Below are positions 22,362 to 33,546 of a stretch of DNA of 56,379 nt, piece after piece; position 1 is the first letter of the stretch, and each line of letters starts with the position of its first letter. The stretch spans positions 1-56,379 of the forward strand of contig MDYQ01000180.1 in NCBI GenBank assembly GCA_003024175.1, written 5' to 3'. The notes beneath the pieces are model-generated. The model had not been told where the DNA came from and made no database searches. It saw only the letters and a program-made list of their open reading frames with translations. The position numbers were made by a program, and so were the translations under genes. Origin of the DNA: Planoprotostelium fungivorum. Its lineage: Eukaryota > Evosea > Variosea > Cavosteliida > Cavosteliaceae.

Positions 22362-25300
22362 ATGGGGGAGCTGTTTCGTTCCGAGCCTATGCAATTGGTG
22401 CAGCTCTATGTCCAGATAGAGGCTGCTCACGATACCGTCGACCAACTGGGTCGATTGGGTGCCATTCAGTTCAAAGACGTAGGTCGATGGACGCTTGACA
22501 ATGTCTGACTCTCTTCAGCTGAATCACGAAGTTTCCCCCTTCCAAAGAAACTTTGTAAATGAAGTCAAGAGATGTGACGAAATGGAGAGGAAGTTGAACT
22601 TCTTTGGAGAGCAGATCAATAAAGAACTCTCCACCATCAGAGAGGAGAACAATAGTGATGAGCCAACCCTCAAGTCCCTGACTCAGAGGGTCGATGAATC
22701 TAGGCCCGCACCTCAGATGGACGAATTCGAGACCTTATTCGAGGAAACTGAGAAGGAGTTGGCTCAGGTGTGTATTGGTTGAGGAATCCATTCCATCTGA
22801 AAAGCCAATCAGATCAACAATAACCAAGAACAACTCACTAGAAACTACAATGAGTTGGTTGAACTCCAGAATGTTCTTCAGAAGGACGCCATCTTCTTCT
22901 CTGAGGGGGTGAGTCCATCGATATTCTCCATCACGATATGTTTCTGACCAATGTTTCAGGCTGGAAGAGAGTTGGAGCCCGATGAGACCCGTTCTCTCCT
23001 CTCCGAAGATGGAAAATCTGGAGTCAAGCTCGGTTTCTCTACTGGAGTCATCCTCAGAGACAAGATCCACAGCTTCCAGCGTGTCCTGTGGAGAGCCACT
23101 CGAGGAAACTTGTTCATCAAGCACGATTCCATCGAACAAAAGATCAAGGACCCCCATACGGGAGAAGAGGTAGCCCATCCATCATCCATCTCCATCCATT
23201 CACCTTTAACCGTATCCATCTCTAATCCCATCACAGGTCTCCAAAGACGTTTTCATCATCTTCTACCAAGGAGATCGCCTCCAAGTCAAGATCAAGAAGA
23301 TCTGCGAATCCTTCGGCGCCAACGTCTACCCCTGTCCCACCACCCCCCGCGAGAGAAAAGAGCTCCTCTCCCAGATCAATCAACGTCTGAATGACCTCGA
23401 TGCCGTTCTGGCAACCACGAAGAAGCACCGCCGCTCGACCCTCCTCAACATCTCCAGGAGCTACATCAACTGGAGAGACAGAGTCGTCAAGGAGAAGAGC
23501 ATCTACGACACCATGAACCGTTTCAACTACGACATCGGTCGAAAGTGTCTCATCGCCGAAGGTTGGTGTGCCAAGACACAGACCGAGAAGATTGTCAACG
23601 CCATGAGAAAGGCCACAGAGAGTTCGGGTGCCCTCGTCCCCTCCATCTTGAGTGTCATCCAATCGAACGAAGAGCCCCCCACTTCGTTCAAGACGAACAA
23701 GTTCACCTCTGGTTTCCAGAACATCGTGGACGCTTACGGTGTCGCTCGATACGGAGAGGTGATTTTATTTCCCATTTTATTTTATTTTACTTCGTGGCGA
23801 GTTGTAGTCTGACCATCTCAGGTCAATCCCGGTGTCTTTACCATCACCACTTTTCCCTTCTTATTCGCCGTTATGTTTGGAGATTTCGGTCACGGCTTCC
23901 TCCTCTTACTCGTGGCCAGCTTCTTCATCTGGAAAGAGAAGAGTCTGTCTCAGACGAACCTCTCCGAGATGATCAAGACCGTCTTCGATGGAAGGTACCT
24001 CCTCCTCATGATGGGTGCCTTCTCCCTCTACACCGGTCTCATCTACAACGAGGTGAGAGAGGTCACGTGACCGGTCTGACTCCTTCAGTTCTTTGCAGTT
24101 CCCATCACTCTGTCAGGTCTGCAGGCTTACGATCAAGAGTCCTGCCACACCACTGGTGTCTGTCAGAAGATCGAAGATTATTCTTACCCCTTTGGAGTCG
24201 ACCCCGTGAGTCCTCCATCTACAACCAGCCACCTGACTCGTTGTAGACGTGGTTCGGAGCCGAGAACGCCCTGTCTTTCACCAACTCCCTCAAGATGAAG
24301 ATGTCCATCGTCTTTGGCGTCGTCCAGATGTCCCTCGGTATCTTTCTCTCCCTCTTGAACGCCATCCACTGGGGCAAGAAGCTCGACGCCTTCTGCGAGT
24401 TTCTCCCTCAGATCCTCTTCCTCCAGTCTATTTTTGGCTTCCTCGTCTTCCTCATCTTCTTCAAGTGGCTCACCTTCTACCCCGACCCCTCTCTGGCACC
24501 CAACATCTTAACGGCTCTCATCTCGATGCTTCTGTCGCCCACCAGCGTAGAGTGGCCGTCTCACACCACCGTGCCCGGTCAAGACAACCCGGCCAACAAG
24601 TTTTTCGAAGGGCAGCTGTACGTCCAGTGGGCCATCCTCTTTATCGCGCTCGTGTCTGTACCGTGGATGCTGCTCGTCAAGCCCTTCGTGTTGAAGCACC
24701 AGCACAAGCAGAGTCTGAAGAGGGGAGACTACACTTCGGTGCAAGCTTCGGAAGAAGAAGAGAACGCTCACGAGGGTATACAACTTCTTTCGAACGTCAA
24801 CGGCAAGTTCTGGCTACTGACGATGATGATGATGGACGATGCTGACGTGATGCAGGTGGACATGGAGGACATGGACACGGACACGGAGAAGAATTTGAGT
24901 TTGGAGAGATCTTTGTTCACCAGGTCATCCACACCATCGAGTTTGTCTTGGGATGTGTTTCGAACACTGCCTCTTATTTGAGACTGTGGGCTCTGTCCCT
25001 CGCTCACTCTCGTGCGTCTCATCCTCTAATCATCGAATCATCTCATCCCGAATCGTCTAATCATCTCATTTCGAAATCACACATCATCCGATCTGACATG
25101 AATCTCAGAGCTCTCCGAAGTGTTTTGGGCTAGACTCTTCATGCTCACCTTCTCCATCGCTACCCCCGACAAGCCACACATCCTCTGGGCCATCGCCGTC
25201 TTCATCGGCTTTGCCATCTGGGCCGGCGTCACCCTCGGAGTGCTGATGGTGATGGAGTCCCTCTCTTCCTTCTTACACGCCCTCCGTCTACACTGGGTAG

Positions 25301-25401
25301 AATTCCAGAACAAGTTCTTCAAGGGTGACGGACACGCTTTCGAGCCCTTCTCTTACGAGAGGATCTTGGCAGAGAAGGAGGCGGCCAACGTCTCTGATTA
25401 A
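22362..25401 (+). CDS. vatM: V-type H+-ATPase 116-kDa subunit a
   Basis: Subunit a of the membrane Vo sector carries protons past the c-ring and acidifies endosomes, lysosomes or contractile vacuoles. The start at 22362 ([18 protein letters not shown]) matches the family N-terminus. Cytosolic-domain motifs include [20 protein letters not shown] and [12 protein letters not shown]. The membrane half follows, with [36 protein letters not shown] and [20 protein letters not shown]. The last contains the essential Arg after YL. The protein ends [17 protein letters not shown], with the stop at 25399-25401. About eight short introns interrupt it. The intron near 24052-24088 contains a 14-mer E-box that recurs upstream of another gene (46364-46377). 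The tail is convergent with the next minus-strand gene. Confidence 0.95.
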
Positions 25402-25612
25402 TAGACATCACCATCATCTGATCTCTCATGTCTTGTTCTCGGTGTTGTTGTGAGGGTGAAGACACATTGGATCGAGGGATGACGAACAACATTCCAACCG
25501 CTAAGAAGATCATCGTACGGCCGGAGATGAGAAACTGAGAATGATTAAATAATAATAAAATAAATAACAAATTTATTTCATCTGATTAGGCCAAGTGTAC
25601 CTCGATTGTCGG

Positions 25613-27609
25613 TTAACGGCAGACAGGCCATGTCTTCGAGCAGTCCCTCCCGCAGGAGAAGAAGCTGCACTGGCATGTACCAGTGCTTGTATCACACTTC
25701 CCGTGGCTAGAGCAGCCGTTGGGACACGCTTTTCCCTTCTGGCTGCAGTCTTCTCCCCTGAAACCGTCCAGGCAGATGCATGTTTTGGTCTGTTTGTCAC
25801 AGACACCGTTGCGACCACAGTCGTTGGGGCAGACAGACTCATCAGAATCTACAAAGAGTCAGCTCATCATCCCATAAAGACCGTCGCATGTGTGAGGAGA
25901 TTGGACACTGACACTCACGAGAGCAATCTGCACCAGAGTAGCCAGGAGCGCAGAGGCATCGATCGGCCTCTTCATCGCAATAGCCGATGTCTTCATCACC
26001 AGAGCAGTTGTAAGGACATCCATTGTGCACTCTCAGATCCGACTCAAGTATGACTGCAGACCGTGTTCCGTTGCTGTTCTGCACTCCGACTTGATAGGTA
26101 CCGCTGAGGACTTCTGGTCCCAACTTGACGCGAACCTCGTTGGGGCTCACGACGACGCCTTGCAAGAGATAGTTGTCCAGGCTGATGACATTGTCTTCGG
26201 GACAGAAGCCGACACCCTTCACAGAGAGGTTTGCACCCTGGGACACGGTGATCTCAGATGACTGGAGGCTCTGTGGGAAGGGTCCGCACAGGTTGATGAG
26301 AATGTTTCTGCCGACGGTCTTCAGGAGCACTTGGACTCCGCTCGGGGTGGGCAGGATGGCGACGAGAGGGTTGGTCAAGTTGTTGACGATGAGAGGAACG
26401 CTGTTCTGAGTGCAAGCAGAGTCCTGGCACTTGACAATGGACACGCTGGTTATCCATGTCAGTCGGTGATGCCGAGTCGTACGATTCATCTCACCGGTTG
26501 GCGTTGTTCTCTATGGAGGCCACGATGATGGAAGAATCGGGGGCAACTCCAATCGATTGGGGGAAGGCCTTGTAGGTTGTCTCCGTCACGACGCTGCCAA
26601 GGCAGAACATGTCTTTGCAGTAAACCACGTGAAGTGTGGTGTCGTTCTTAGCGGACACAAAGATGACGGGGTTGGAATTTCTGTAGCAGATCAGATGAAT
26701 GGATGAGACTTTTAAAAATAGTGTGAAATCATGAAGATGGTGATACCAATAATACGAACCTGTAAGCGATGGAAATTCCTTGCTTAGGATTCAGCCCTTC
26801 GAATTTGCCAACGGGAGTGTAACGTAGAATGTCGCACGAGGGGCTGGCGCACGTGACAACAGCAACAGTGTCAGAGTTCGTTGAGACAGCGAAAGCAGGA
26901 AGTCCATCCGGGCTAACAGCTCCCACGATAACGTTCGTCGAATTAGACCTGTGGATATTCAATCCAACGGAGGCATGGAGAGTTGAATTCACGTCGAGAA
27001 GGTGCTGGTTATGGCAGGTTCAAATAGAGCACTGACACCGATACCATAGACGATGAAGAAGTTGTCCGTGTCGACCTTTCCAGTGATACCGAGGAAGGCC
27101 ACACCATTGGGTGTATCGACCAGATCAATGCCTGTGATCTGATGGTAAGGTGAGTGAGACGTGACCTTGTGACTCGTCCACCTGTCCTTTGATAGGGGCT
27201 TCGATTACGATCTTTCCGTCGAGGGCTGCAGTGATTTTCCAATTGACTCCATCGGTCGTCTGTGCTGTAGCCGCTACGATCATTTCACCCAAGGTAGACC
27301 TGGCAAGAGTCAGTTTGTTCCGTACACTCCACCGTCGACTCACGCGGTGAAAAGGTAGTTGCCATCGAATCTACCGGGGATGGCAGGGTAGGGTCCTGAC
27401 GTTGCAGAGCAGTCGGTGTCGGTGCATCTCTCATAGACGTAGCCCTTGAAGGTGTAGTAGAACAGGGAGAGGAGGCCATTGGACTCGATGACTTGATCCA
27501 AGATGACACGCTTGCCCTTAAAGACGTCACGCGGAGTGTTACAGGTCTGACATAGATCCTGTGCGAAAGAGGTGGCCAAGAGAGCGAAGAGGAGGACGCT
27601 TGTTCTCAT
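25613..27609 (-). CDS. Secreted EGF-repeat protein, paralogue A
   Basis: The ATG at 27609 opens a signal peptide (MRTSVLLFALLATSFAQ) followed by cysteine-containing beta-repeat segments (CQTCNTPRDVF; ERCTDTDCSATSG; GAVSPDGLPAF; TCASPSCDILRYTPVGKF) that recall sialidase- or propeller-like repeats. A TIG/IPT-like module (ITVSQGANLSVKGVGFCPED ... TYQVGVQNSNGT) comes next. Three EGF-like modules end the protein (NGCPYNCSG; CDEEADRCLCAPGYSGADCS; CQCSFFSCGRDCSKTWPVCR). There is no C-terminal membrane segment, so it is predicted to be secreted. The gene at 41585-43576 is a close paralogue with the same intron positions and a similar promoter block. It may take part in cell or prey adhesion, by analogy with tenascin-like amoebal EGF proteins. 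Confidence 0.85.
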
Positions 27610-28066
27610 GTTGGTCTGTGTGAGAATGATGTCTGTGTCTCACAAATCTGGAATGAGTTCCACAAATCGGGGAAGAACGCCATTTTCCATTTGCATTCAA
27701 ATCGTGTGGAAAACAGCCAACAAGTTGGATGTACATCCGCGGTCTAGTTCGGAGAATCTCATTCATCGACGAAATGACAAAAGTAAAATTGACACCACTT
27801 CTTGTCGTCTGTTATTAGAAAATTAGCCTTCAATCGCTACTGTCACGCCAAATATCCGTCAAGATGCTTGTCTTGTCCTTGAACAAATTGACCCCCTCAC
27901 TCGTAAGATGTTTGTCCTTTGGGCTATCCTACACTCGTTGCCTTTTGTTCACAATTGAATCACAGTATATCTCAGCCATTTCATCTATTATGCCTCATAT
28001 AGAGGTTGCAGTTGACGAAGGTAATCTTCCAGTGGTCTTCTCGCTCTCATCATGTGTCTCGGACGC
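27610..28066. promoter_or_regulatory. Upstream region of EGF paralogue A
   Basis: The first 130 bases upstream (27610-27740, read on the minus strand) match the upstream region of paralogue B. Shared blocks are TTGGCTGTTTTCCACACG, GGAACTCATTCCAG followed by TTTGTGAGACACA, and CACAGACCAAC abutting the ATG. The rest (27741-28066) holds no gene; the plus-strand frame over 27864-28313 is antisense to the CorA gene's last exon and is treated as chance. Confidence 0.65.
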
Positions 28067-29787
28067 TCAGAACCATCCCGCTTTGATGAAGATGAAGAGA
28101 CAGATGATGGAGAAGAGGAGACTGCCTCCGATGATGATGAAGAACCCGGTGTACGTGTTATCGTCTCTTCCTGGAACTTTAACGTTCATACCAAACTGTG
28201 AAGGGGTCAGGTTACCCGATGACGATCATGATGATGTGATGATGACGAAAGAGGAGAACGATTGTGATGATGTGATTGTGATGATCGTGGAAGATGTGAT
28301 GATGCGATCTTGAAGAAGATGAGTGAGTATGAATCCTCCTACCAGACCAGCGATGAGAGTGAGAGGAATGAAGATGGTGGCGACGGCTCTTGCGAGAATG
28401 AGAACATTTGAGAGATGATTTGTAGACTCACCCAAACTTCTTCACGATCTTGTTGACTTGATTACTGTAATCTGCAACCTCCACAGAGATTCTGGCTAGA
28501 TACGTAGAATGTAGATTATTCACCATCTCTGTCTCTCATGTCACACCACCATCCATCATCGTTCATCATCATCATCATCATCATCTCACCCTTCGAGTTG
28601 TGTAGCTTCTCTTCCATCTTAATTGCATGATCTAATACATCCCTGAGATAGATTCTCATCTCCTTTCCGATGAGTGGATGTTTCTTCACGTTGATGTTGG
28701 TCAACAGTTCTTTCAGGGACCAGATGTGCGTGCGAAGTGTCGTCAGCAGTCTCCTGGCCGTACCGATTCTCCTCAGTAATTCGTTTTGAACGTCGGAATT
28801 GAAGACCAGGACCTTGTCTGTTCAGTGAAAGGAGGTCACGTCCATGATGATGATGCATCGATGATGATACGATCGATGATGATCGCGCGATGGATGATAC
28901 GTGATGACACTCACGAGTTCATCTAAAGTTTCTGCTTCTAAATAAATGGCATCGACATATTCCGTGTACTGACTGGCGATCGAATCTAATATCGAATGCA
29001 ACACTCGATCACCCGACAGGATACCCTTCTCTCCCTTCAAGAGAGATTGTTTCATTTGAAAATAAATCTACAACATCATCTCAGATCCATCATCGCAATC
29101 ATCATGTGATGCACGGAAACATCATCGTCACCTTGTGCATGACTTCTGTGTCTTTGAATCGAACGGTGACGATGGCGTGAGGAAATAAGAGGATGTTGAT
29201 GTTACTTGCTACGGCGAGAGAGCCCGAGTCGGTGTCTAATTCTCGGACCAAGATGTAGAGGTAATCGTCAAAGATCTTTTCTTTCCATCAGATCGATCGT
29301 CCTTTGATCTGGGATGATAAGGTGATCACCTCGATCTTCTCACTGGACTGCTCTCTGATGTCTTCGACAGTCAGAGGATGGAGCGATAACAATGATTCTA
29401 GAGTGTTCAAATCTTCTTGACTGGGTGACACCACGTCGATCCACAGAACCTGTTGATTCGACATGTGAGGACAAGTTGGATGAATGCATCAATCTCACCC
29501 CCTCTACTCGATTGATGGGATTCAGTTTGATCACCTGAGATGTGTCAGATGTTGAGATGAATCACATCCTTCTCTACCTCTCGCATGGATAATGTCCGAA
29601 ATCCTTCGTCCTTTCCTTCGCCGCTGACGATCACATTCTAGAGCGACATCACTCCACAACTCGACGATCTCCTCACCTCTCTCGAATCAGATGGAGTCTT
29701 CTCTAATTCCACCGTGCCCGATCTGAAGAGAGACGAGAACTGCTCGAGAGTAGTTCCTCTGGCGAAAGATCTATGGAGTTCCTCCAT
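28067..29787 (-). CDS. CorA/MRS2-type magnesium transporter
   Basis: CorA-family proteins form pentameric Mg2+ channels. The C-terminal exons give two membrane helices. The first (LARAVATIFIPLTLIAGLVG) leads through a splice junction to FGMNVKVPG, the family GMN selectivity signature. The second helix (FFIIIGGSLLLFSIICLFIF) is followed by a short tail KAGWF and the stop at 28067-28069. Upstream exons carry the long soluble helices (ETLDELVSVITYH... region; LLTTLRTHIWSLKELLTNI-like stretch), as expected. The chosen start, ATG at 29787 (MEELHRSFARGTTLEQF), is provisional because several short exons precede the conserved part. A plasma-membrane or organelle location cannot be decided. The 5' end faces the coiled-coil gene across 115 bases. 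Confidence 0.82.
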
Positions 29788-29859
29788 GATGATCCTGTTT
29801 CGCGTCTGTGGATCTGTCGCATCTAAAAGGGAGAAAAAGCTTCGGGGTTCCTTGAAGTG

Positions 29860-29872
29860 TTTCCCGCCAAAA
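29860..29872 (+). promoter_or_regulatory. E2F-like site TTTCCCGCCAAAA
   Basis: This 13-mer matches the classic E2F/DP consensus TTTSSCGC exactly. It lies 31 bases before the ATG of the coiled-coil gene (29903) and 73 bases before the CorA start on the other strand. Position and match are seen; regulation is inferred. Confidence 0.5.
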
Positions 29873-29902
29873 TCAGAAATTTAACAGACGGACAACAGAG
29901 AG

Positions 29903-31467
29903 ATGCAAGCTACGTGCTTATCATGTGGAGGCTTCAAACAGGTGAGAAGTAAGAGATAGCTTGGACTCATCGGGCCGAAGGAGATCATTCAATTGAAGAA
30001 GGTGATTCAAGACAGAGATCAAGAGATCACAGATGTGAAGGAGAAACACAGAGAAGGTGACGTGAACACTCGAAGGAGGTCTAACGATAATAGAGAAGGA
30101 GACGATTCTCAACAAACATCGTGCTTTGAACAGTCAGATCATACAGTCCAACGTCCGCTATCACAAAGAGGCCCAACAGCTGCACGATAAGATCAAACAG
30201 ATCGAGAGGGACAGGGATAGTCTTCTCCCCCAAATAGAAGAGCTGAAGATGCAGCTCACATCGGCCAGGGTGAGTGCATCTTTTGTCGTGAACTATTCTC
30301 TGAACACCAACAGACGGAAAATACCGTCCTACATAAAGCCATGGAAGTCATTTCGAGCATGCCGACTTCCAGACATCAAGATCGACCCGCTGCCGCTTTA
30401 CCCAGGAGGGAGCGCGTGGAGGAAGAACATCCCTCATTCGATCTAGACAATACGAATCTGACCTCACCACGACAGTCTAATGGTGAGCTCGAGACACCTT
30501 CATCTCCCTTCTTACCGCCCTCAGTCCACGTCAGCACACCCATACCGAAGAGGAAGGCGGTAAATAACAGGCAAGGGATCGTCGCGAGTTCCTCTAATGA
30601 AGATGTTCGACTGAGCGAGCGGAATGCTTCTAAGCCACGTGCCACTGACGCCACCTGCGAGATCCAGGGTGAGTGGTCATCTTTGACATCACATCATTCC
30701 TCATCATCTGACTTATTCGTCTCAGACTCCAGCTTCGAACAAGACATAAGTTTCTCCCCTTTCTCTCCGATCAAGAAGACATCACAATACACGAAGACAA
30801 GAGGAAAGACGGAAGAGAAGAAGCCAAATCAGAGGGGTGAAGACCTCATCATGATCCACACTGAATGGCAACCAGCCGCTCCACCATCTTCGTCTGCCTC
30901 TCGATCGTCCGTCGCACCATCATCTGAGCCACAGCCACCCAAGAAGGTTGAAAGATCACCCTCTAAATCAGTGCCTCTAGCAAAGACATCCACCGTATCG
31001 GTTAAGAAGGGTGAGTTGCATCGTGATTGGATGATGCATCTCATTTGCATCAGCTGCAAAGGGCAAAAGGGAGCCCACTCTCGCACAGCCCTCCGGTCCT
31101 TGGTCCGTTTTAGAGGACGATACGGCAACGAAGAAGACAGACAAGATGAAGGACAAGATGGAAGAAGCTGCACCACGAAGTGAGACATTCATGTTGGAGC
31201 TGGTGATTCGAATGACATGATGCAGGGGGGTTAAGAGAGAGAACGAACACAAATTACAGAGAACCTTCACTGCATTCGAAATTGAGAAAGGGAGACAGCC
31301 GAACATTCGAGATCGGTGATACGATGGTGAGGACGATAGAGGTTCGAATTCTAAAGACACGATGTAGGAGAGGGCCTTGCCTGATCCTTGGAAGAGGGGT
31401 AATCGCGATCCGAATGCAGAGAACGTTCCCCCGGCTCGATGAACATGGGAATGATGTCTATATGTAG
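29903..31467 (+). CDS. Coiled-coil protein with SP/TP sites, unknown function
   Basis: The protein starts MQATCLSCGGFKQ, a CxxC pair, and runs into a coiled coil (LKKVIQDRDQEITDVKEKHR; YHKEAQQLHDKIKQIERDRD) over about the first 110 residues. A long disordered region follows, rich in Ser, Pro and Lys, with many proline-directed phosphorylation-type sites (NLTSPRQS, LETPSSP, STPIPKRK, SFSPFSPIKK, ERSPSKS). The end is basic and predicted to stop at 31467 (DEHGNDVYM). Introns at about 29947-29985, 30059-30095 and 30270-30314 are canonical. The many SP/TP sites and an E2F-like promoter site suggest cell-cycle use, for example on the spindle or in DNA repair. That is inference; no family is recognised. 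Confidence 0.7.
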
Positions 31468-31626
31468 ATATATTCATATGAAAATAGATGTATCTTGAAA
31501 CATGTCGCTCTCACATCTCTTTGCAAGTGCCCCCTCGATTATCATAATTCAACCCGTTTGCATTCTGTTTCCTTAGGCCCTTTATTGTATCGCCCGTGTC
31601 TACCTATATGGACTCCCACAACCTCC

Positions 31627-31868
31627 TCAGTTTGACGACAGACCTCTCTGCTGTCTCTCCTTCTGAACATCCTCCCACAGTTTCTTCACATCGTCAGATC
31701 CATCGCCCCTCATCTTCTACTCACTCCCTTGTTCATCGCGCTCCAGGTGCCCTGAGAGAACGTCTCAGTTCCCAGCTCGAGAACGAAGCCGCCGATCATG
31801 GCGAGCGAGACCCATGTTGAGGTCTTCTTCAGTAATCCTTGGTAGACAGTAGAGCCGAGTTTGGTCAT
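31627..31868 (-). CDS. QCR9: Cytochrome bc1 complex subunit 9 (QCR9/UQCR10)
   Basis: This is a small single-helix subunit of mitochondrial complex III. Reading from the ATG at 31868 (MTKLGSTVYQGLLKKTSTW) through one intron gives 66 residues, the usual family length. It has the YxxLxxKTS start, a membrane helix (VSLAMIGGFVLELGTETF), and NKGKLWEDV, the conserved NxGKLW motif re-formed exactly across the splice. The stop is at 31627-31629. The frame is open upstream to 31997, so a longer N-terminus is possible, but the family begins at the chosen Met. It is divergent from NSA2, with 127 bases between the starts. Confidence 0.9.
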
Positions 31869-31995
31869 TTTCCTCCTCTTTGCGATGATGCGCGGGTGGT
31901 GTCGGAGATAAAAAAAGATGTCTCTTGAGATATCTCTGTGAAACACTTTTCGGAACGAAGGAAATTTGTGAGAGACATCAGAGGAAGACGACAGC

Positions 31996-33030
31996 ATGGT
32001 GAGCGGATAGATATGGAAGAGTAGAATTGACGTGATTGTGTAGCCTCAGAACGAGCATATCGAATTACACAAGAAGCGACATGGACAGAGATTAGATCAT
32101 GCCGAGAGACTGTGAGTAATCAATTACGAATGAAAGATCTATGGAGAGTGACACAAAAATCAGCCGAAAGAAGGAGGCCAGAGCTGTTCACAAGAAGTCC
32201 GCCTTCGCTAAGAAGATCTCTGGACTGAGAGCTAAATTATACCACAAGAAGCGTTATTCAGAGAAGGTCCAACTCAAGAGAGAGTGAGTTTCTTTTCATG
32301 TTTTCATCATCTGACATCGACATCAGCTTGGCCGTACACAAAGAGAAGAAGAACAAGATGAAGAACGAGGATGTCATTCCAAAGGGTGCCGTTCCATCAT
32401 ATCTGATGGACAGAACGGGCATGTCGGAGGCCAAGGTCCTCAGCAACAGTTTGAAGCAGAAGAGGAAGGAAAAGGCCGGAAAATTCAACGTACCCCTTCC
32501 CAAAGTCAGAGGTATTTCTGAAGACGAGATGTTCAAAGTCGTCAAGACCGGAAAGCGAAAGAGTGAGCCATCTTATCTTCTCCTTTCTCTCTCCACGCTC
32601 TTCCGTCACTCTCTCTGACACCATCATCAGCTAAAGAATGGAAACGCATGGTCACAAAGGTCACGTACGTCGGTGAAAACTATACGAGAAAGCCACCCAA
32701 GTATGAGAGGTTCATTCGACCCACTGGTCTCCGATTCAAGAAAGCCAACGTAACTCATCCCGAGCTGAAAGCCACCTTCCAATTAGACATTCTGGGCGTG
32801 AAGAAGAACCCCAGTTCACCTCTCTACACTTCCTTGGGTGTCATCACGAAGGGTACCATCATCGAGGTGATGGACGATGAGATGATGGAGGTGCTGATGA
32901 TGATGGACAGGTCAACGTCAGTGATCTCGGTCTGGTCACACCGAATGGAAAGGTCATTTGGGGCAAATACGCTCAAGTCACGAACAACCCGGAGAACGAT
33001 GGGTGTATCAACGCCCTCTTATTGGTATAA
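31996..33030 (+). CDS. NSA2: Ribosome biogenesis protein NSA2 (eS8-like)
   Basis: NSA2 is needed for 27S pre-rRNA processing and 60S subunit assembly in the nucleolus. The reading matches the family end to end: [93 protein letters not shown], then [19 protein letters not shown] and LLV-stop. The only way to give it the conserved MPQNE start is a first exon that is just ATG (31996-31998), a 45-nt intron (GTGAG...TGTAG) and exon 2 at 32044. Four further introns are canonical. Its promoter is shared with QCR9. Confidence 0.94.
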
Positions 33031-33546
33031 AGAAGAGATTGCAATCGATTCATTTTCTCCTCAACTTCACATCATGCATCACACACCGCACATCACATCT
33101 CGATCATGGTGATGGACGCACATCGATGTCGACCAACAGCTCGACGTCCAGTGAGATGGCACCAGATCACATTCCAATGGCAAAACGTCACAGTGATGCA
33201 AGAGACAACTACGGTCACACCCTGGCCATTATCCGATCAATGACCAGATGTATGGCCTCTTTAAAGTGATTCGATGTAGACAGCGTTACGATGTACCCTG
33301 ATCAGTGATGAAGTCATCTCATCCGATATGTTTTGTAAGATGCGCAAGTTGCGCAAAAACACCACCCATCGATCTCGACGACCCCAGAGGCAGCTGAAGT
33401 CACAGCAGTATTTGAAGATTATTACATGGATTGGTGGATTCACACACACGTCATGAACACTTGCTTTTCTCATCGACAGACATCCATCATCATCCACGGT
33501 TCCCCGGGAGTTGAATCTTCCACACGTGTTCCAATCGTCGGTTTTA
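33031..33546. other. Convergent 3' intergenic region
   Basis: This lies between the ends of NSA2 (plus) and the ArfGAP gene (minus). A minus-strand frame at 33261-33614 overlaps the ArfGAP last exon in another frame and has no family match. I see no RNA gene or repeat here. Confidence 0.5.

Noticed and set aside
23231-23662. Minus-strand 143-codon frame opposite V-ATPase a
   Set aside because: It mirrors conserved V-ATPase exons and is Leu/Val/Asp-rich in the way antisense frames usually are.
27864-28313. Plus-strand 149-codon frame as a gene
   Set aside because: Its 3' half is exactly antisense to the CorA GMN/membrane exon and its Met/Asp-rich end comes from GATGAT-rich intron sequence.
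28560-28590. CAT/GAT triplet runs (also near 45828-45847) as CRISPR-like or functional repeats
   Set aside because: They are simple microsatellites in introns, part of the general ATCATC/GATGAT-rich intron composition; there are no spaced direct repeats.
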